A DNA stretch of 64,000 nucleotides from JALZMG01 sp963739975 (lineage in GTDB: Bacteria; Actinomycetota; Acidimicrobiia; Acidimicrobiales; Ilumatobacteraceae): positions 1 to 64,000 of the forward strand of contig CAVUCK010000005.1 in the NCBI GenBank assembly GCA_963739975.1. Reading direction: 5' to 3'. Positions 16,647 to 25,071 of the stretch are shown here, piece after piece. The notes under the pieces are model-generated. The model did no database searches and had not been told where the DNA came from. It saw only the letters and a program-made list of their open reading frames with translations. Each line of letters begins with the position of its first letter. Position 1 is the stretch's first letter. Made by a program: the position numbers and the translations under genes.

Positions 16647-17773
16647 GGCCCGGCCCCCAGTGCTCGAGAACGGCTCGTGCCGCGCCGCGCCCGCCGCCAT
16701 GGCGGACGACGGCCGACGGCACTCGACCGACCAGTGCCGCCAGCTGGCCGAGCACCGGTTCCGTGAGCTGGCCCCGGTTGAAGGTCAGCGCGCACAGCTG
16801 GCCGAGCGCCTGCAGCGGCTCGAGCCGCTCGACCTGCGGGGGGTCGGCCGATGTGAACTCGAGGTCGACAAAGAGGCTCAGGTCGCCGTGATCCGTGACC
16901 TTGCCGACCGCCATCGGCGCGACGGCCCAGCGATCGGCGTCGTCGTCACCGTCCAACCACGGCGGTCGGAGCTCCTCGTGCCACGACCGCGCCGGCCCCT
17001 CGAGGCCGATGGCCCGGGCCAGGCCGCGCACACGACCGGTGGCCGGATCCAGCTCGACCACCTCGTCCGTGAGGAACTGCAGGCCACCGACGACGAGCTC
17101 GACCGTCGTGGTGGTCTTCCCGGCGCCGCTGCCCCCGCCGATCAGCACCGCCCGCCCGGCGTGGACCACCGCGCCGGCGTGCAGCAGCACGGTCTGGCGG
17201 GGGGCGAGGATCGCGTCCACGGTGACGCCGGCGATCAGTCCGTTGACGGCAGTGTCCAACTGGGCACGCTCGTGGAGCAGCCGACCGTCGTGCAGCACGG
17301 TGACGCCGCCGCTCTCGTCCCAGAGGTCGAATCGGTGGACGGGCGTGGCGGCGGCGGGATGGGCGGCGAGCAGGGGAGCGATCACGTCGTCGAGGCCGGC
17401 CCCGTGGCAGCGCACCTCGATCGGCACGCCGAGCGCCTCGAACCGCCGCACGACCGGTGGGTGCGCCGACGAGGGCGGATCGCGTCGCTCGCCGATCGTC
17501 GGGTTGATCGTCGGAGGGAGCTCGTCGTCGAGCTCGTCCAGGAGCCCTTCCAGTGCGATGAGGTCGGCCTCGACCTGCGCGGCGTCGGCGTCGAGCAGAC
17601 CGGTCAGCTCGGCGGCTGCGTCGGCGTGGTCGGCTGAAGTGGTCGCGGTGGTGGAGCACGAACGCGCCGACGGTGTCGACGCGGGCCAGCATGCCGGAGC
17701 GCTGGCCGAACACGACGGTCGTCCCGAGCACGTCGGCGACCACCGTCGAAGCGGGAAGGTCGGGCCAGGTCAT
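16630..17773 (-). CDS. HprK-related kinase with N-terminal PqqD-like domain, one +1 frameshift
   Basis: A ~380-residue protein when one base near 17632 is dropped. Residues ~1-95 resemble PqqD (STVVADVLGTTVVFGQRSGM, then GAFVLHHRDHF, then a helical part with EADLIALEGLLDE). The C-terminal domain resembles HPr kinase: LLHAGAVVHAGRAVLIGGG, Walker A GGGSGAGKTT, then FLTDEVVELD. Such kinases phosphorylate serines of HPr or, in lasso-peptide clusters, the peptide C-terminus. Serines in the ESPP repeats of the 14766-15494 product are conceivable targets; that is inference. ATGA overlap with the upstream gene at 17770 implies coupling. It is the only HprK-like protein here with an intact P-loop. Confidence 0.7.
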
Positions 17774-19410
17774 CGCTGCAGCAGCCCGGCCCGCTCGAGG
17801 TCGGCGGTGAAGGCGGCGACGTCGGCGGCGATCGCCGTCCGGTCGCCGTCGAACTCGGGGGCGAGCGCGTCGACGAGCTCGTCCACCGTCCTGGGTTGCT
17901 CGAGGAGCATCCAGATCGCGTCGCCCGGTGACGCCAGGAACACGGGCTCCGGCGCCTCGGCAGCCATCACGACCACGCCGTCGACGCACTGGCGCCAGCG
18001 GGCATGCGGATGGCGGACGAGGCGGTCGCCCGTCACCGCGCCGACGTGCCGATCGGGGCCCGCTGGTCCGCCGGGCGCGGACGCTCGTCGCGGGAGCACG
18101 ACGGGGAGCGCCAGGAGCAGCAGGACGAACGGCCAGACCTGGACGCGCTGGCGCACGAGCGCGCCGAGGTTGGAGAACGACGACCAGGCGAACGCGAACA
18201 CGCCGATGTACACGACGCAGAGGATCAGGTACGGCCGGCGGAACATCAGCGTCGGAAGGTTCTTGAGGCGCCGCCACGACAGCACGGCGATGATCAGCAC
18301 CAACGTCGTCTCGGCGGCGGCGACGGCGTTGCCGGCCGACGTCGCATCGAAGATCGTCGGCCGGAACAGCACGGAGAACACCGCCTGCGGGTACTCGAAC
18401 GGTGAGTTCGGCGTCTGTCGGGCGATCTGGGACCCGCCTGCCGCCGTTCCCGACTCGGCGCGATCGAGCAGGTCGCCGACGGCTTCGACGCCGGTGGCCT
18501 CGTTGCTGACCGGGAGCAGGCGGTCCACCGCCTGGCCGAGGGCGAACGCCGCGGCGATGGCCAGGCCAACGACGATCAGCAACCGCCCGAACGGCCCGAA
18601 CGTCGGCTGGCCGGTCCGTTGCCGCCGGCGGAAGAGCAGCGCAACGGCGAGCGCCAGGAGCATCACGAAGGCGACGTGCGGCCGGATCAGGTAGGCCAGG
18701 CCGATCCCGGCCGCCAAAGGGAGCACTGCCGTTCGTCGCCGGGCGAGCAGGCGGGCGGACCCGTAGGCGCCCAGCCCGAGCGCGAACAGCATGACCGCTT
18801 CCTTGCCGATCGAGGAGGGCCAGAAGATCAGCGTCGGCATGAAGAAGAGGAGGATCGCGTAGCGGCGCTCGGCGAGCTCGGGGACCCCGATGCGGGCGGC
18901 GCGGTGGAACAGGATCAGCCCGCCGAAGCCGATGAACGAGAAGACCAGGAACCCGCCGAGCCGGCTCGGACCCATGATCGTGTAGATCAGGCCGGTCAGA
19001 TCGTCGATGAACTGGGTCTCCTGGCGGAACGACACGATGTCCAGCACGCCGAGGTCGCCGTTGTGGAAGGCGTTGGCGATCTCGGCGCCGTGCTCGTCGT
19101 AGAGCGCCGAGTCGCCGTAGCCGTACAGCTCGAACGTCACGAAGTAGCGGACGAACGTGGCGCCGAGCTTGGCCAGCAGGGCGACGGTCATCAGCGTCGT
19201 CAACGGTCGGGCATCGTTGCGGGTCACCGCCCTGATGATCAATGCGCCGACGAAGGCCAGCAGGGGCAGCAGGATGAGCACCATCCACTGGTCGTAGTTC
19301 CACACGGTGATGGCCCGAGCGAGCACGGCGAAGTAGCCGGCGATGACGGCGAGTCCGAGCGCGGCGATGACGTTGGCTCGATCGACGTGGAACCGGAGGG
19401 GCGCCGTCAC
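17770..19410 (-). CDS. Polytopic membrane protein fused in frame to a PqqD-like domain
   Basis: 546 residues as sequenced. Residues ~10-455 hold around ten hydrophobic segments (for example VIAALGLAVIAGYFAVLARA and FVLLLLALPVVLP) in an arrangement like polysaccharide polymerase/ligase-type proteins. Residues ~460-546 are PqqD-like (RQCVDGVVVMAAEAPEPVFL, then GDAIWMLLEQPRTVDEL, ending FTADLERAGLLQR). At the junction GTG 18036 overlaps a TGA in the +1 frame (GTGA), exactly the coupling used elsewhere in this cluster. The fusion may therefore be an artefact of another single-base insertion, with the PqqD-like gene really separate (17770-18036). GTG 19410 start; promoter not identified. Confidence 0.6.
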   Translation of the reverse strand: MTAPLRFHVDRANVIAALGLAVIAGYFAVLARAITVWNYDQWMVLILLPLLAFVGALIIRAVTRNDARPLTTLMTVALLAKLGATFVRYFVTFELYGYGDSALYDEHGAEIANAFHNGDLGVLDIVSFRQETQFIDDLTGLIYTIMGPSRLGGFLVFSFIGFGGLILFHRAARIGVPELAERRYAILLFFMPTLIFWPSSIGKEAVMLFALGLGAYGSARLLARRRTAVLPLAAGIGLAYLIRPHVAFVMLLALAVALLFRRRQRTGQPTFGPFGRLLIVVGLAIAAAFALGQAVDRLLPVSNEATGVEAVGDLLDRAESGTAAGGSQIARQTPNSPFEYPQAVFSVLFRPTIFDATSAGNAVAAAETTLVLIIAVLSWRRLKNLPTLMFRRPYLILCVVYIGVFAFAWSSFSNLGALVRQRVQVWPFVLLLLALPVVLPRRASAPGGPAGPDRHVGAVTGDRLVRHPHARWRQCVDGVVVMAAEAPEPVFLASPGDAIWMLLEQPRTVDELVDALAPEFDGDRTAIAADVAAFTADLERAGLLQR

Positions 19411-19470
19411 GGACGCCGAGCGTACCGACCCGGTCCGGCGTCGGGTCCCGACGTCCCACCGTCATGGTCA

Positions 19471-19500
19471 GACTTCTGGCGACCCGTCCCGCCAGAAGTC
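19471..19500. repeat. Inverted repeat between the polymerase-like and E2 genes
   Basis: GACTTCTGGCG and its exact complement, 11-bp arms with an 8-base loop, lie between the E2 stop (19513) and the upstream end of the membrane-protein gene (19410). It probably terminates the dehydrogenase operon before the HprK operon begins. Confidence 0.6.
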
Positions 19501-19512
19501 GGACGAAGAGGG

Positions 19513-20925
19513 TCAGGCGAGGGTGGCGGGGTCGGCGAGGTTGGTCACGATCGCCCGCGCGAACTCGGCGGCGGGGGCGCCGTCGAAGGCGCGGTGGTCC
19601 CACGTCAGGCTGAGCGTCAACCGCGTGACCGTGGTGATGCCGTCGTCGGTGAGCACGAGGTCATCGCGCAAGCGGCCAACGCCGAGGATGGCGACGTTCG
19701 GCGGGTTGATCACCGGCGTGAACACGTCGACGCCGAACATCCCGAGCGCGCTCACCGAGAACGTGCCGCCCTCCAGCTCGTCGAGCGTCAGCTTCCCGGT
19801 CCGCGCCGCCTCGGCCAGCCGCGTCGTCTCGGCAGCCAGGTCCTCCAGGGACCGTCGGTCCGTGTGCCGGACCACCGGCACCACCAACCCGCCGTCGAGG
19901 GCGACGGCCATTCCGACGTGCACGTCGGGCAGGTGGGCCACGCCGTCCGGCGTGATCTGGGCGTTGACGTGCGGGTGCTCGCGCAACGCCTTCGCCGCCG
20001 CGGCGATCACGTAGTCGGTGTAGCCCGGCGCCGTCCCCTGCAGCTTGCGGGCGGCGCGGTCGGCGACCACGGCGTCGACGTCGGCGTCCATCGTCAGCGT
20101 CAGCTGGGCCATCTCGCGCAGCGACTGGTGCATCCGCTTGGCGATCGTGGCGCGCATCCCGCGCATCGGCGTGACCGTGGTCGGGGGCTGGATCGCCGCC
20201 TGGGTCGGCCCGCCCGACGCTCCGAGCAGCGAGCGCACGTGGCCGGCGACGTCCTCACGGGTGACCCGACCGTCACGGCTGGCCGCCGGCACCGACGAGA
20301 TGTCGATGCCGAGCAGGTCGGCCAGGCTGCGGGCGGCGAACGTGGCCGACGTGTGGGCGACGGTTGGCGCCGGCGTCGCCAGGTTCTCTGGTCGAACCGC
20401 CGTCGATTTCGATGGGGCGGGCGATGGTGCCGCAGAAACGGCGGCCGCAGCCTCCTCGACGTCCTCGGACACCACCCGGCCGCCGGGGCCGGTGCCACGC
20501 ACCGTGGTGACGTCGACACCCAGCTCGGCGGCCACCCGGCGGGCGTTGGGGGAGACGAACTGGCGGCCGCCGGCCGGCGGCGGCGACGGGGGTGCGGTCC
20601 GAGCCGGCGCGGCAGCGGCCTCGGGCTGGGGCGCCGGCTCGATGGCGGCCGGCGCCGTTGCGCCACCGTTGCCGGCGGGCGCGTCCTCACCGGCGCCGAG
20701 CAGCACACCGACCACGTCGCCGCAGGCCAGGGTGTCACCGACACCGGCGCGCTGCTGCAGTCGGCCCGAGGCGGTGACGTTGACCTCGGTCTCCACCTTG
20801 TCGGTCTGGATCACCAGCACCGGGCTGCCGTCGACGACCTCGGTGCCGTCGGGCACCAGCCACTCGACGATCGTGCCTTCCTCCATCGTCAGGCCGAGCT
20901 TGGGCATCGTGAACTCAGTGGGCAT
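19513..20925 (-). CDS. 2-oxoacid (acetoin-type) dehydrogenase E2, dihydrolipoyl acyltransferase
   Basis: A 470-residue E2. One lipoyl domain (residues 1-77, lipoyl-lysine in IQTDKVETEV) starts MPKLGLTMEEGTIVEWL. It is followed by an Ala/Pro linker and two peripheral-subunit-binding motifs (FVSPNARRVAAELGVDVTTV and a second near LADLLGIDISSVPAA). The C-terminal catalytic domain contains the TWDHRAFDG acyltransferase motif. It transfers the acyl group from E1 to CoA. Last gene of the AcoX/E1 operon, overlapping the AcoX-like gene by 11 bases. No E3 gene is in the window, so E3 must come from elsewhere. Acetoin or another 2-oxoacid is possible; the AcoX neighbour favours acetoin. Confidence 0.9.
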   Translation of the reverse strand: MPTEFTMPKLGLTMEEGTIVEWLVPDGTEVVDGSPVLVIQTDKVETEVNVTASGRLQQRAGVGDTLACGDVVGVLLGAGEDAPAGNGGATAPAAIEPAPQPEAAAAPARTAPPSPPPAGGRQFVSPNARRVAAELGVDVTTVRGTGPGGRVVSEDVEEAAAAVSAAPSPAPSKSTAVRPENLATPAPTVAHTSATFAARSLADLLGIDISSVPAASRDGRVTREDVAGHVRSLLGASGGPTQAAIQPPTTVTPMRGMRATIAKRMHQSLREMAQLTLTMDADVDAVVADRAARKLQGTAPGYTDYVIAAAAKALREHPHVNAQITPDGVAHLPDVHVGMAVALDGGLVVPVVRHTDRRSLEDLAAETTRLAEAARTGKLTLDELEGGTFSVSALGMFGVDVFTPVINPPNVAILGVGRLRDDLVLTDDGITTVTRLTLSLTWDHRAFDGAPAAEFARAIVTNLADPATLA

Positions 20926-21940
20926 CGAACTCCTCCTCGCCGGACACGTCGAACTGCCTGGCCTCGACGGCGACCTGCAACGTCCGCTCGACGTCGATCA
21001 CGCTCGGACCGTCGTGGCGCACCGTGATCGTGGCCCGATCGCCGCGGCGCAGCACGTGGGTGCGTTCGCCGTCGAGGGCCAACACGCCGGGCCCGTCCCA
21101 CACGACCGGCTGATCCATCGCCAGCGCCGCGCTGCGCAGCACATCGACAGCGGCGAACGTGCCCGGCAGCAACGGCAGTCGCACGCAGCGGCCACCCGGA
21201 CCGAGGTCGATGACCGCCGCCGCAGTGGCCCAGCGGTCGACCGGGTGCACGCGACCGGCGATGCTCGACAGCCCGCTGCTGGCCGGCGTGGCGATGGCGG
21301 CGACGACGCTGCGGATGCCGTCGGCCTTCCACACCGCCCGGCTGCCGACGAACGAACCGGCCACGAGCGCTACATCGACCAACGCCACGTCGTGCACCTC
21401 GGGGCGGTCGTCAAGGCCGGTCACGTGGACGAGGATCCGCTTGGCCCTCCTGGCGACGAGGCCGACATCGACCGCGCCAGACGCCACCAGGCCGGCCGCA
21501 GTGCCGGCGGAGGTGGCGTCCCACGCCAGCGGGAACACGTTGTTGGTCCCGGTCGACACGGGGACCAGCGGCGCCTCCGGCCACCCGCCGACGACGTCTC
21601 GGTTGGTCCCGTCGCCACCGAACACGACGACGGCGCCGGCGTCCACCTTGGCGAGGTGGGCGGCGGCGGCGACGGTGTCCAGCCGATCGCCCGACAGCGG
21701 CTCGGCGATCACCGTGGCCGCCACGCCGTGCGGCAGGTCGAGCCGGTCGAGCGCACGGTGGCCGAGGTGGTGGTGGTCGTCGCTGACCAGGATCCGTCGC
21801 GCCCCACCCTCTGCGGCGCCGACGACGGCCCGCCGGACGAGCCCGACCTTCGCCGCGTCCGAGACGGGGCTGGCGTTGCCGACCAGCCGCCGGATGTCCT
21901 TGCCCGCCAGCGGGTTGACGACGATCCCGACGGTCGTCAC
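20915..21940 (-). CDS. AcoX-like ATP-NAD kinase family protein
   Basis: A 341-residue NAD-kinase/diacylglycerol-kinase-fold protein. The nucleotide-binding GGDGTNRD motif lies at ~108-115, with VVNPLAGKDIRRL near the N-terminus and PVSTGTNNVF downstream, matching the AcoX group that accompanies acetoin dehydrogenase genes (acoXABC). The physiological role of AcoX is not settled in the literature I know. Start is GTG 21940. It follows E1 beta after a 118-base gap containing a perfect 46-bp palindrome, unusual inside an operon. Confidence 0.85.
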   Translation of the reverse strand: MTTVGIVVNPLAGKDIRRLVGNASPVSDAAKVGLVRRAVVGAAEGGARRILVSDDHHHLGHRALDRLDLPHGVAATVIAEPLSGDRLDTVAAAAHLAKVDAGAVVVFGGDGTNRDVVGGWPEAPLVPVSTGTNNVFPLAWDATSAGTAAGLVASGAVDVGLVARRAKRILVHVTGLDDRPEVHDVALVDVALVAGSFVGSRAVWKADGIRSVVAAIATPASSGLSSIAGRVHPVDRWATAAAVIDLGPGGRCVRLPLLPGTFAAVDVLRSAALAMDQPVVWDGPGVLALDGERTHVLRRGDRATITVRHDGPSVIDVERTLQVAVEARQFDVSGEEEFDAH

Positions 21941-21964
21941 GAGTGGTACGGGTGACCGTCGCCG

Positions 21965-22038
21965 ATCTGGGCGCGGACGTTCTCGATATCGAGAACGTCC
22001 GCGCCCAGATGGGCGTTTGAGAACGTCCGCGCCCAGAT
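21965..22038. repeat. Perfect 46-bp palindrome plus a third arm, inside the dehydrogenase operon
   Basis: Positions 21965-22010 are a perfect, loop-less palindrome whose arms begin ATCTGGGCGCGGACG and meet at CTCGATATCGAG. A direct copy of the right arm (20 identical bases) follows at 22019-22038. The arm core ATCTGGGCGCGGA also makes up the nested element at 34445-34573. The element lies between E1 beta (stop 22059) and the AcoX-like start (21940), where it could attenuate or process the operon mRNA. Confidence 0.9.
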
Positions 22039-22058
22039 GGATGAGGCGCTCACGGCGG

Positions 22059-23171
22059 TCAGGCGCCCGGTCTGGCGAGGACCTCGCGGATCCCGGCAGC
22101 GATCCGCTTGGCGTCCGGCACGTAGTCGGCCTCGAGGACCGGGCTGAACGGGACCGGCGAGAACGGCGCCCCGATGCGCGCCACCGGCGCGTCGAGGTGG
22201 TCGAACGCCGCCTCTTGCACCTGGGCGGCGATCTCGGCCCCGAACCCGGCGAACCGCACGGCCTCGTGGACCACGACGACCCGGTTGGTCGTGCGCGTCG
22301 ACTCGACGATCGTGTCGAGGTCGAGCGGCTGCAGCGTCCGGGGGTCGATCACCTCGGCCGAGATGCCCTCTGTCTCCAGCTGCTCGGCGGCGGCGACGGC
22401 CTCGTTGGCCATCCGGCCGTAGGCGACGACGGTGACGTCCGAGCCGGCGCGGGCGATGGCGGCCTGTCCGAGCGGGATCTCGTAGCGCTCCTCCGGCACG
22501 TGGCCGGACATGCCGAGCAGCCGCTTGTGCTTGACCATCACGGTCGGGTTGTCCTCCTTGATGCACGACCGCATCAGGCCCTTCATGTCGTACGGGTTGG
22601 AGGGGTACACGACCTTCAGCCCCGGGATGTGGCAGAGGATCGCCTCCAGGCTCTGGCTGTGCTGGGCGGCGGCCGACAGCCCTGCGCCCCCGGTCATCGT
22701 GATCGTGAGGGGCAGCGTGGCGGTGCCGCCGAACATGTACTTCAGCTTGGCCGCTTGGTTGACGATCTGGTCCAGCGCCACGCACATGAAGTCCATGAAC
22801 ATCAGGTCGACGATCGGTCGCAGTCCGGTGACGGCGGCGCCGATGCCCAGCCCGATGATCGCCTGCTCGCTGATCGGCGTGTCGACGACGCGCTCCTTGC
22901 CGAACTGCTTCTGCAGCCCGCCGAACGTGCCGAACACGCCGCCGAAGGCGCCGACGTCCTCGCCGGCCACGAACACGTCGGGGTCGTCCTCCATGGCCTG
23001 CCTGACGGCCTCGTTGAAGGCCATCACGTAGGCCAGCGACCGCTCCGTCTGCTGCTCGGCGGCCGCCGGTTCGGTCGACGCCGGCACGGTGTCGGAGGTC
23101 TCGACCCGGGCGTCGTTGTCCTCAGCGACGCCCGGGGCGTCGTCGGTGGCGGGGCTCTTGATGTCGGTCAT
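22059..23171 (-). CDS. 2-oxoacid (acetoin-type) dehydrogenase E1 beta subunit
   Basis: A 370-residue transketolase-like E1 beta. After a ~42-residue acidic, low-complexity N-terminal extension (TDDAPGVAEDNDARVETSD) comes the typical core LAYVMAFNEAVRQAMEDDPD, VFVAGEDVGAFGGVFG, DTPISEQAIIGLGIGAA and a C-terminal transketolase domain (DVTVVAYGRMANEA, VIDPRTLQPLDLDTI). It forms the heterotetrameric decarboxylase with the E1 alpha encoded just upstream. ATG 23171. Whether the N-terminal extension is real or the start lies further in is open. Confidence 0.9.
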   Translation of the reverse strand: MTDIKSPATDDAPGVAEDNDARVETSDTVPASTEPAAAEQQTERSLAYVMAFNEAVRQAMEDDPDVFVAGEDVGAFGGVFGTFGGLQKQFGKERVVDTPISEQAIIGLGIGAAVTGLRPIVDLMFMDFMCVALDQIVNQAAKLKYMFGGTATLPLTITMTGGAGLSAAAQHSQSLEAILCHIPGLKVVYPSNPYDMKGLMRSCIKEDNPTVMVKHKRLLGMSGHVPEERYEIPLGQAAIARAGSDVTVVAYGRMANEAVAAAEQLETEGISAEVIDPRTLQPLDLDTIVESTRTTNRVVVVHEAVRFAGFGAEIAAQVQEAAFDHLDAPVARIGAPFSPVPFSPVLEADYVPDAKRIAAGIREVLARPGA

Positions 23172-23191
23172 GTCCGTGCCCCTTCGATGGT

Positions 23192-23225
23192 GCGAGCGAG
23201 CGAGCGCCAGCGAGCGAGCGGCCAG
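23192..23225. repeat. GAGCGAGCG-type low-complexity repeat between E1 alpha and E1 beta
   Basis: GCGAGCGAGCGAGCGCCAGC followed by further GAGCGAGCGG units lies in the 100-base gap between E1 alpha (stop 23272) and E1 beta (start 23171). It belongs with the GAGCGAAGCGAG-type sequences at 34604, 38163, 40681, 48482 and 52428. The rest of the gap shows nothing distinctive. Confidence 0.6.
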
Positions 23226-23271
23226 CAACTGCGCAGGCTGCAGGTGGCGTGGCCGGGGAACGCAATGACGG

Positions 23272-24288
23272 TCATGAGTGCGATCCGTTCCCGCCGAAGC
23301 TCGAGGTCAGCGTGTAGACGTCGGCGAGGATCTGGTCGGCCGTCGGCACGGGGCTGTCCTCGGCGAACTGGATGGCGGCGTCGATGTCGGCGCGCAGCTC
23401 GGCCCAGATCGTCTCGAACTCGTCGGCCGTCGCCACCTCGGCGTCGATCAGGCGTTGCTCGAACGAGAAGATCGGATCACGCTCCTTCCACTGCGCGACC
23501 TCGTCGTCGGTGCGGTACTTGAGCCCGAGGTTCTGCACGCCGTGGTGGTTGTAGAAGCGGTACGTCTTGCATTCGATGAGCGACGGGCCGCCGCCCTTGC
23601 GGGCCCTGGCGACGGCCTCGACCGCCGCCTCGTGCACGGCGACGACGTCCATGCCGTCGACGATCACGCCCGGCATGCCGTAGCCGGCGGCGCGGTCGAC
23701 GATGTCGGTGATCGCCATGGTGTCGTCGCGTCGGGTGAACTCGCTGTACTCGTTGTTCTCGCAGACGAACACGGCCGGGAGGTGCAGCGCGCACGCCATG
23801 TTGGCGGCCTCGTGGAAGGCGCCGATGTTGGTCGCGCCGTCGCCGAAGAACGGCACGGCGACGCGATCCGACTTGCGGTACTTGTTGGCGAAGGCGGCAC
23901 CGACGGCGATCGGGGAGCCGGCCCCGACGATCCCGTTGGCCCCGAGCATCCCGAGCTCGAGGTCGCAGATGTGCATCGACCCGCCCTTGCCCTTGTTGTA
24001 GCCGGTCGACTTGGCCATCAGCTCGGCCATCATCCGCTTGAAGTCGCCTCCCTTGGCGACCAGGTGGCCGTGACCGCGATGCGTCGAGGTGATCTGATCG
24101 TCGTCGTCCAACGCCGCGCACACGCCGGCGGCGACGGCCTCCTCGCCGACGTAGAGGTGGAGGAACCCGGGCAGTTTGGCCGCCTCCGCCAGGCGCCCGG
24201 CGGCCTCCTCGAACAGGCGGATGCGGACCATCCGCCGGTGCATGTCGAGCAGCACCTCCTTCGAGAGGTCCATCGTGGCCAGCTCCAT
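23272..24288 (-). CDS. 2-oxoacid (acetoin-type) dehydrogenase E1 alpha subunit
   Basis: A 338-residue thiamine-diphosphate enzyme subunit. The cofactor motif is clear: GDGATNIGAFHEAANMACAL running to VFVCENN (GDG-x~25-NN). Other E1 alpha landmarks are STHRGHGHLVAKGGD and GGSMHICDLELGMLGANGIV. It decarboxylates the 2-oxo substrate with its beta subunit and passes the acyl group to E2. First of four dehydrogenase genes, starting ATG 24288, 10 bases after the ThuA-like stop. Acetoin (AcoA), pyruvate or a branched-chain substrate are all possible from sequence; AcoX next door favours acetoin. Confidence 0.9.
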   Translation of the reverse strand: MELATMDLSKEVLLDMHRRMVRIRLFEEAAGRLAEAAKLPGFLHLYVGEEAVAAGVCAALDDDDQITSTHRGHGHLVAKGGDFKRMMAELMAKSTGYNKGKGGSMHICDLELGMLGANGIVGAGSPIAVGAAFANKYRKSDRVAVPFFGDGATNIGAFHEAANMACALHLPAVFVCENNEYSEFTRRDDTMAITDIVDRAAGYGMPGVIVDGMDVVAVHEAAVEAVARARKGGGPSLIECKTYRFYNHHGVQNLGLKYRTDDEVAQWKERDPIFSFEQRLIDAEVATADEFETIWAELRADIDAAIQFAEDSPVPTADQILADVYTLTSSFGGNGSHS

Positions 24289-24298
24289 CAGCTTCCTC

Positions 24299-25039
24299 CT
24301 AGTTCGTTTCGCCCCGGGCCCAGCGCAGCGACCGCCGCAGCAGCTCGTGGTAGCTCGGGATCGCCCAGGACCCGAGATCCACTCGTGGGTAGTAGTCGAG
24401 CACCGGCACCATGTCGTAGTGCCCGCGGCAATGGCCGAGGTTGTTGTAGAGCACCGCACCGTCGCCGAGCGGTCGGACGTAGGCCACCAGGTGGGTCGGG
24501 TCGGTGGTCGTCCAGTCGGCCTCGGCGAAGCCCGTCGCCGTTCCGTTGAACGTGTGGTGCAGCAGCGGTTCCAGCGCGGCGCGATCGGCGTACACGGACA
24601 GGTACTGCTCGTCGTCCGTGTCGAACGGCTCGATGCCGGCGACCAACCAATGCTCGGGTGCCGTCACCTCGACCCGGTAGGGCGCAGCCGGCGGGTGCGG
24701 CGGGTGGGCGACGAACTGGCTGCCCAGCGTGTCGACCCACAGCGGGAAGATGCGTGGTGCCTCGACCCCGTTCGGGCGGCCGAGGTCCAGTGCCGCGTTC
24801 GTGCCGTGCAGGGCGACCCAACGACCGCCGTCCTCGACCCACCGGCGGATCCGCTGCTGGGCGTCCTCGGACGGGCGGACGTCACACGTGTAGCTGACCA
24901 GGATCGACGCGTCCTGTGTGGTGCCAGCACCCTCGTAGTCGGGTTGCACGCGCACGCGGAACTCCTCGTGCTCGGCCAGCAGGTCGAGCAACTGGCGGCG
25001 AGCGAAGTCGAAGTCGTGGTACTTGCCGCCCGCCACCAA
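24299..25039 (-). CDS. ThuA-like domain protein (copy 1)
   Basis: A ~246-residue ThuA-like (class I glutamine-amidotransferase-fold) protein: VAGGKYHDFDFARRQLLDLL at the N-terminus, SILVSYTCDVRPSEDAQQRI, then DGGRWVALHGTNAALDLG and a C-terminal LGDGAVLYNNLGHCRGHYDM. The family is linked to trehalose/glucoside utilisation and some members bind or modify sugars; the chemistry is uncertain. Start is not clear: TTG 25039 or GTG 25036, both just after the SDR stop. Co-transcribed between the SDR and the dehydrogenase genes. A second ThuA-like gene is at 45829-46737. Confidence 0.75.
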   Translation of the reverse strand: MVAGGKYHDFDFARRQLLDLLAEHEEFRVRVQPDYEGAGTTQDASILVSYTCDVRPSEDAQQRIRRWVEDGGRWVALHGTNAALDLGRPNGVEAPRIFPLWVDTLGSQFVAHPPHPPAAPYRVEVTAPEHWLVAGIEPFDTDDEQYLSVYADRAALEPLLHHTFNGTATGFAEADWTTTDPTHLVAYVRPLGDGAVLYNNLGHCRGHYDMVPVLDYYPRVDLGSWAIPSYHELLRRSLRWARGETN

Positions 25040-25071
25040 GGTGACGTCGACGCGACGACCAGGCGCCTCGC

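Noticed and set aside
13665..17632. Programmed +1 ribosomal frameshifting in the cluster genes
   Set aside because: No common slippery sequence or stop codon at the shifts, and the same polarity of shift occurs in unrelated genes (25810, 31518, 44207); assembly insertions explain all.
6625..19410. Calling the cluster a lasso-peptide cluster outright
   Set aside because: The AsnB-like enzyme retains the glutaminase Cys2, and no transglutaminase-like leader protease or precursor is visible.
18619..21027. 800-codon plus-strand open frame opposite the E2/membrane genes
   Set aside because: Low-complexity Arg/Asp/His-rich translation, no family features, opposite E2 with clear motifs.
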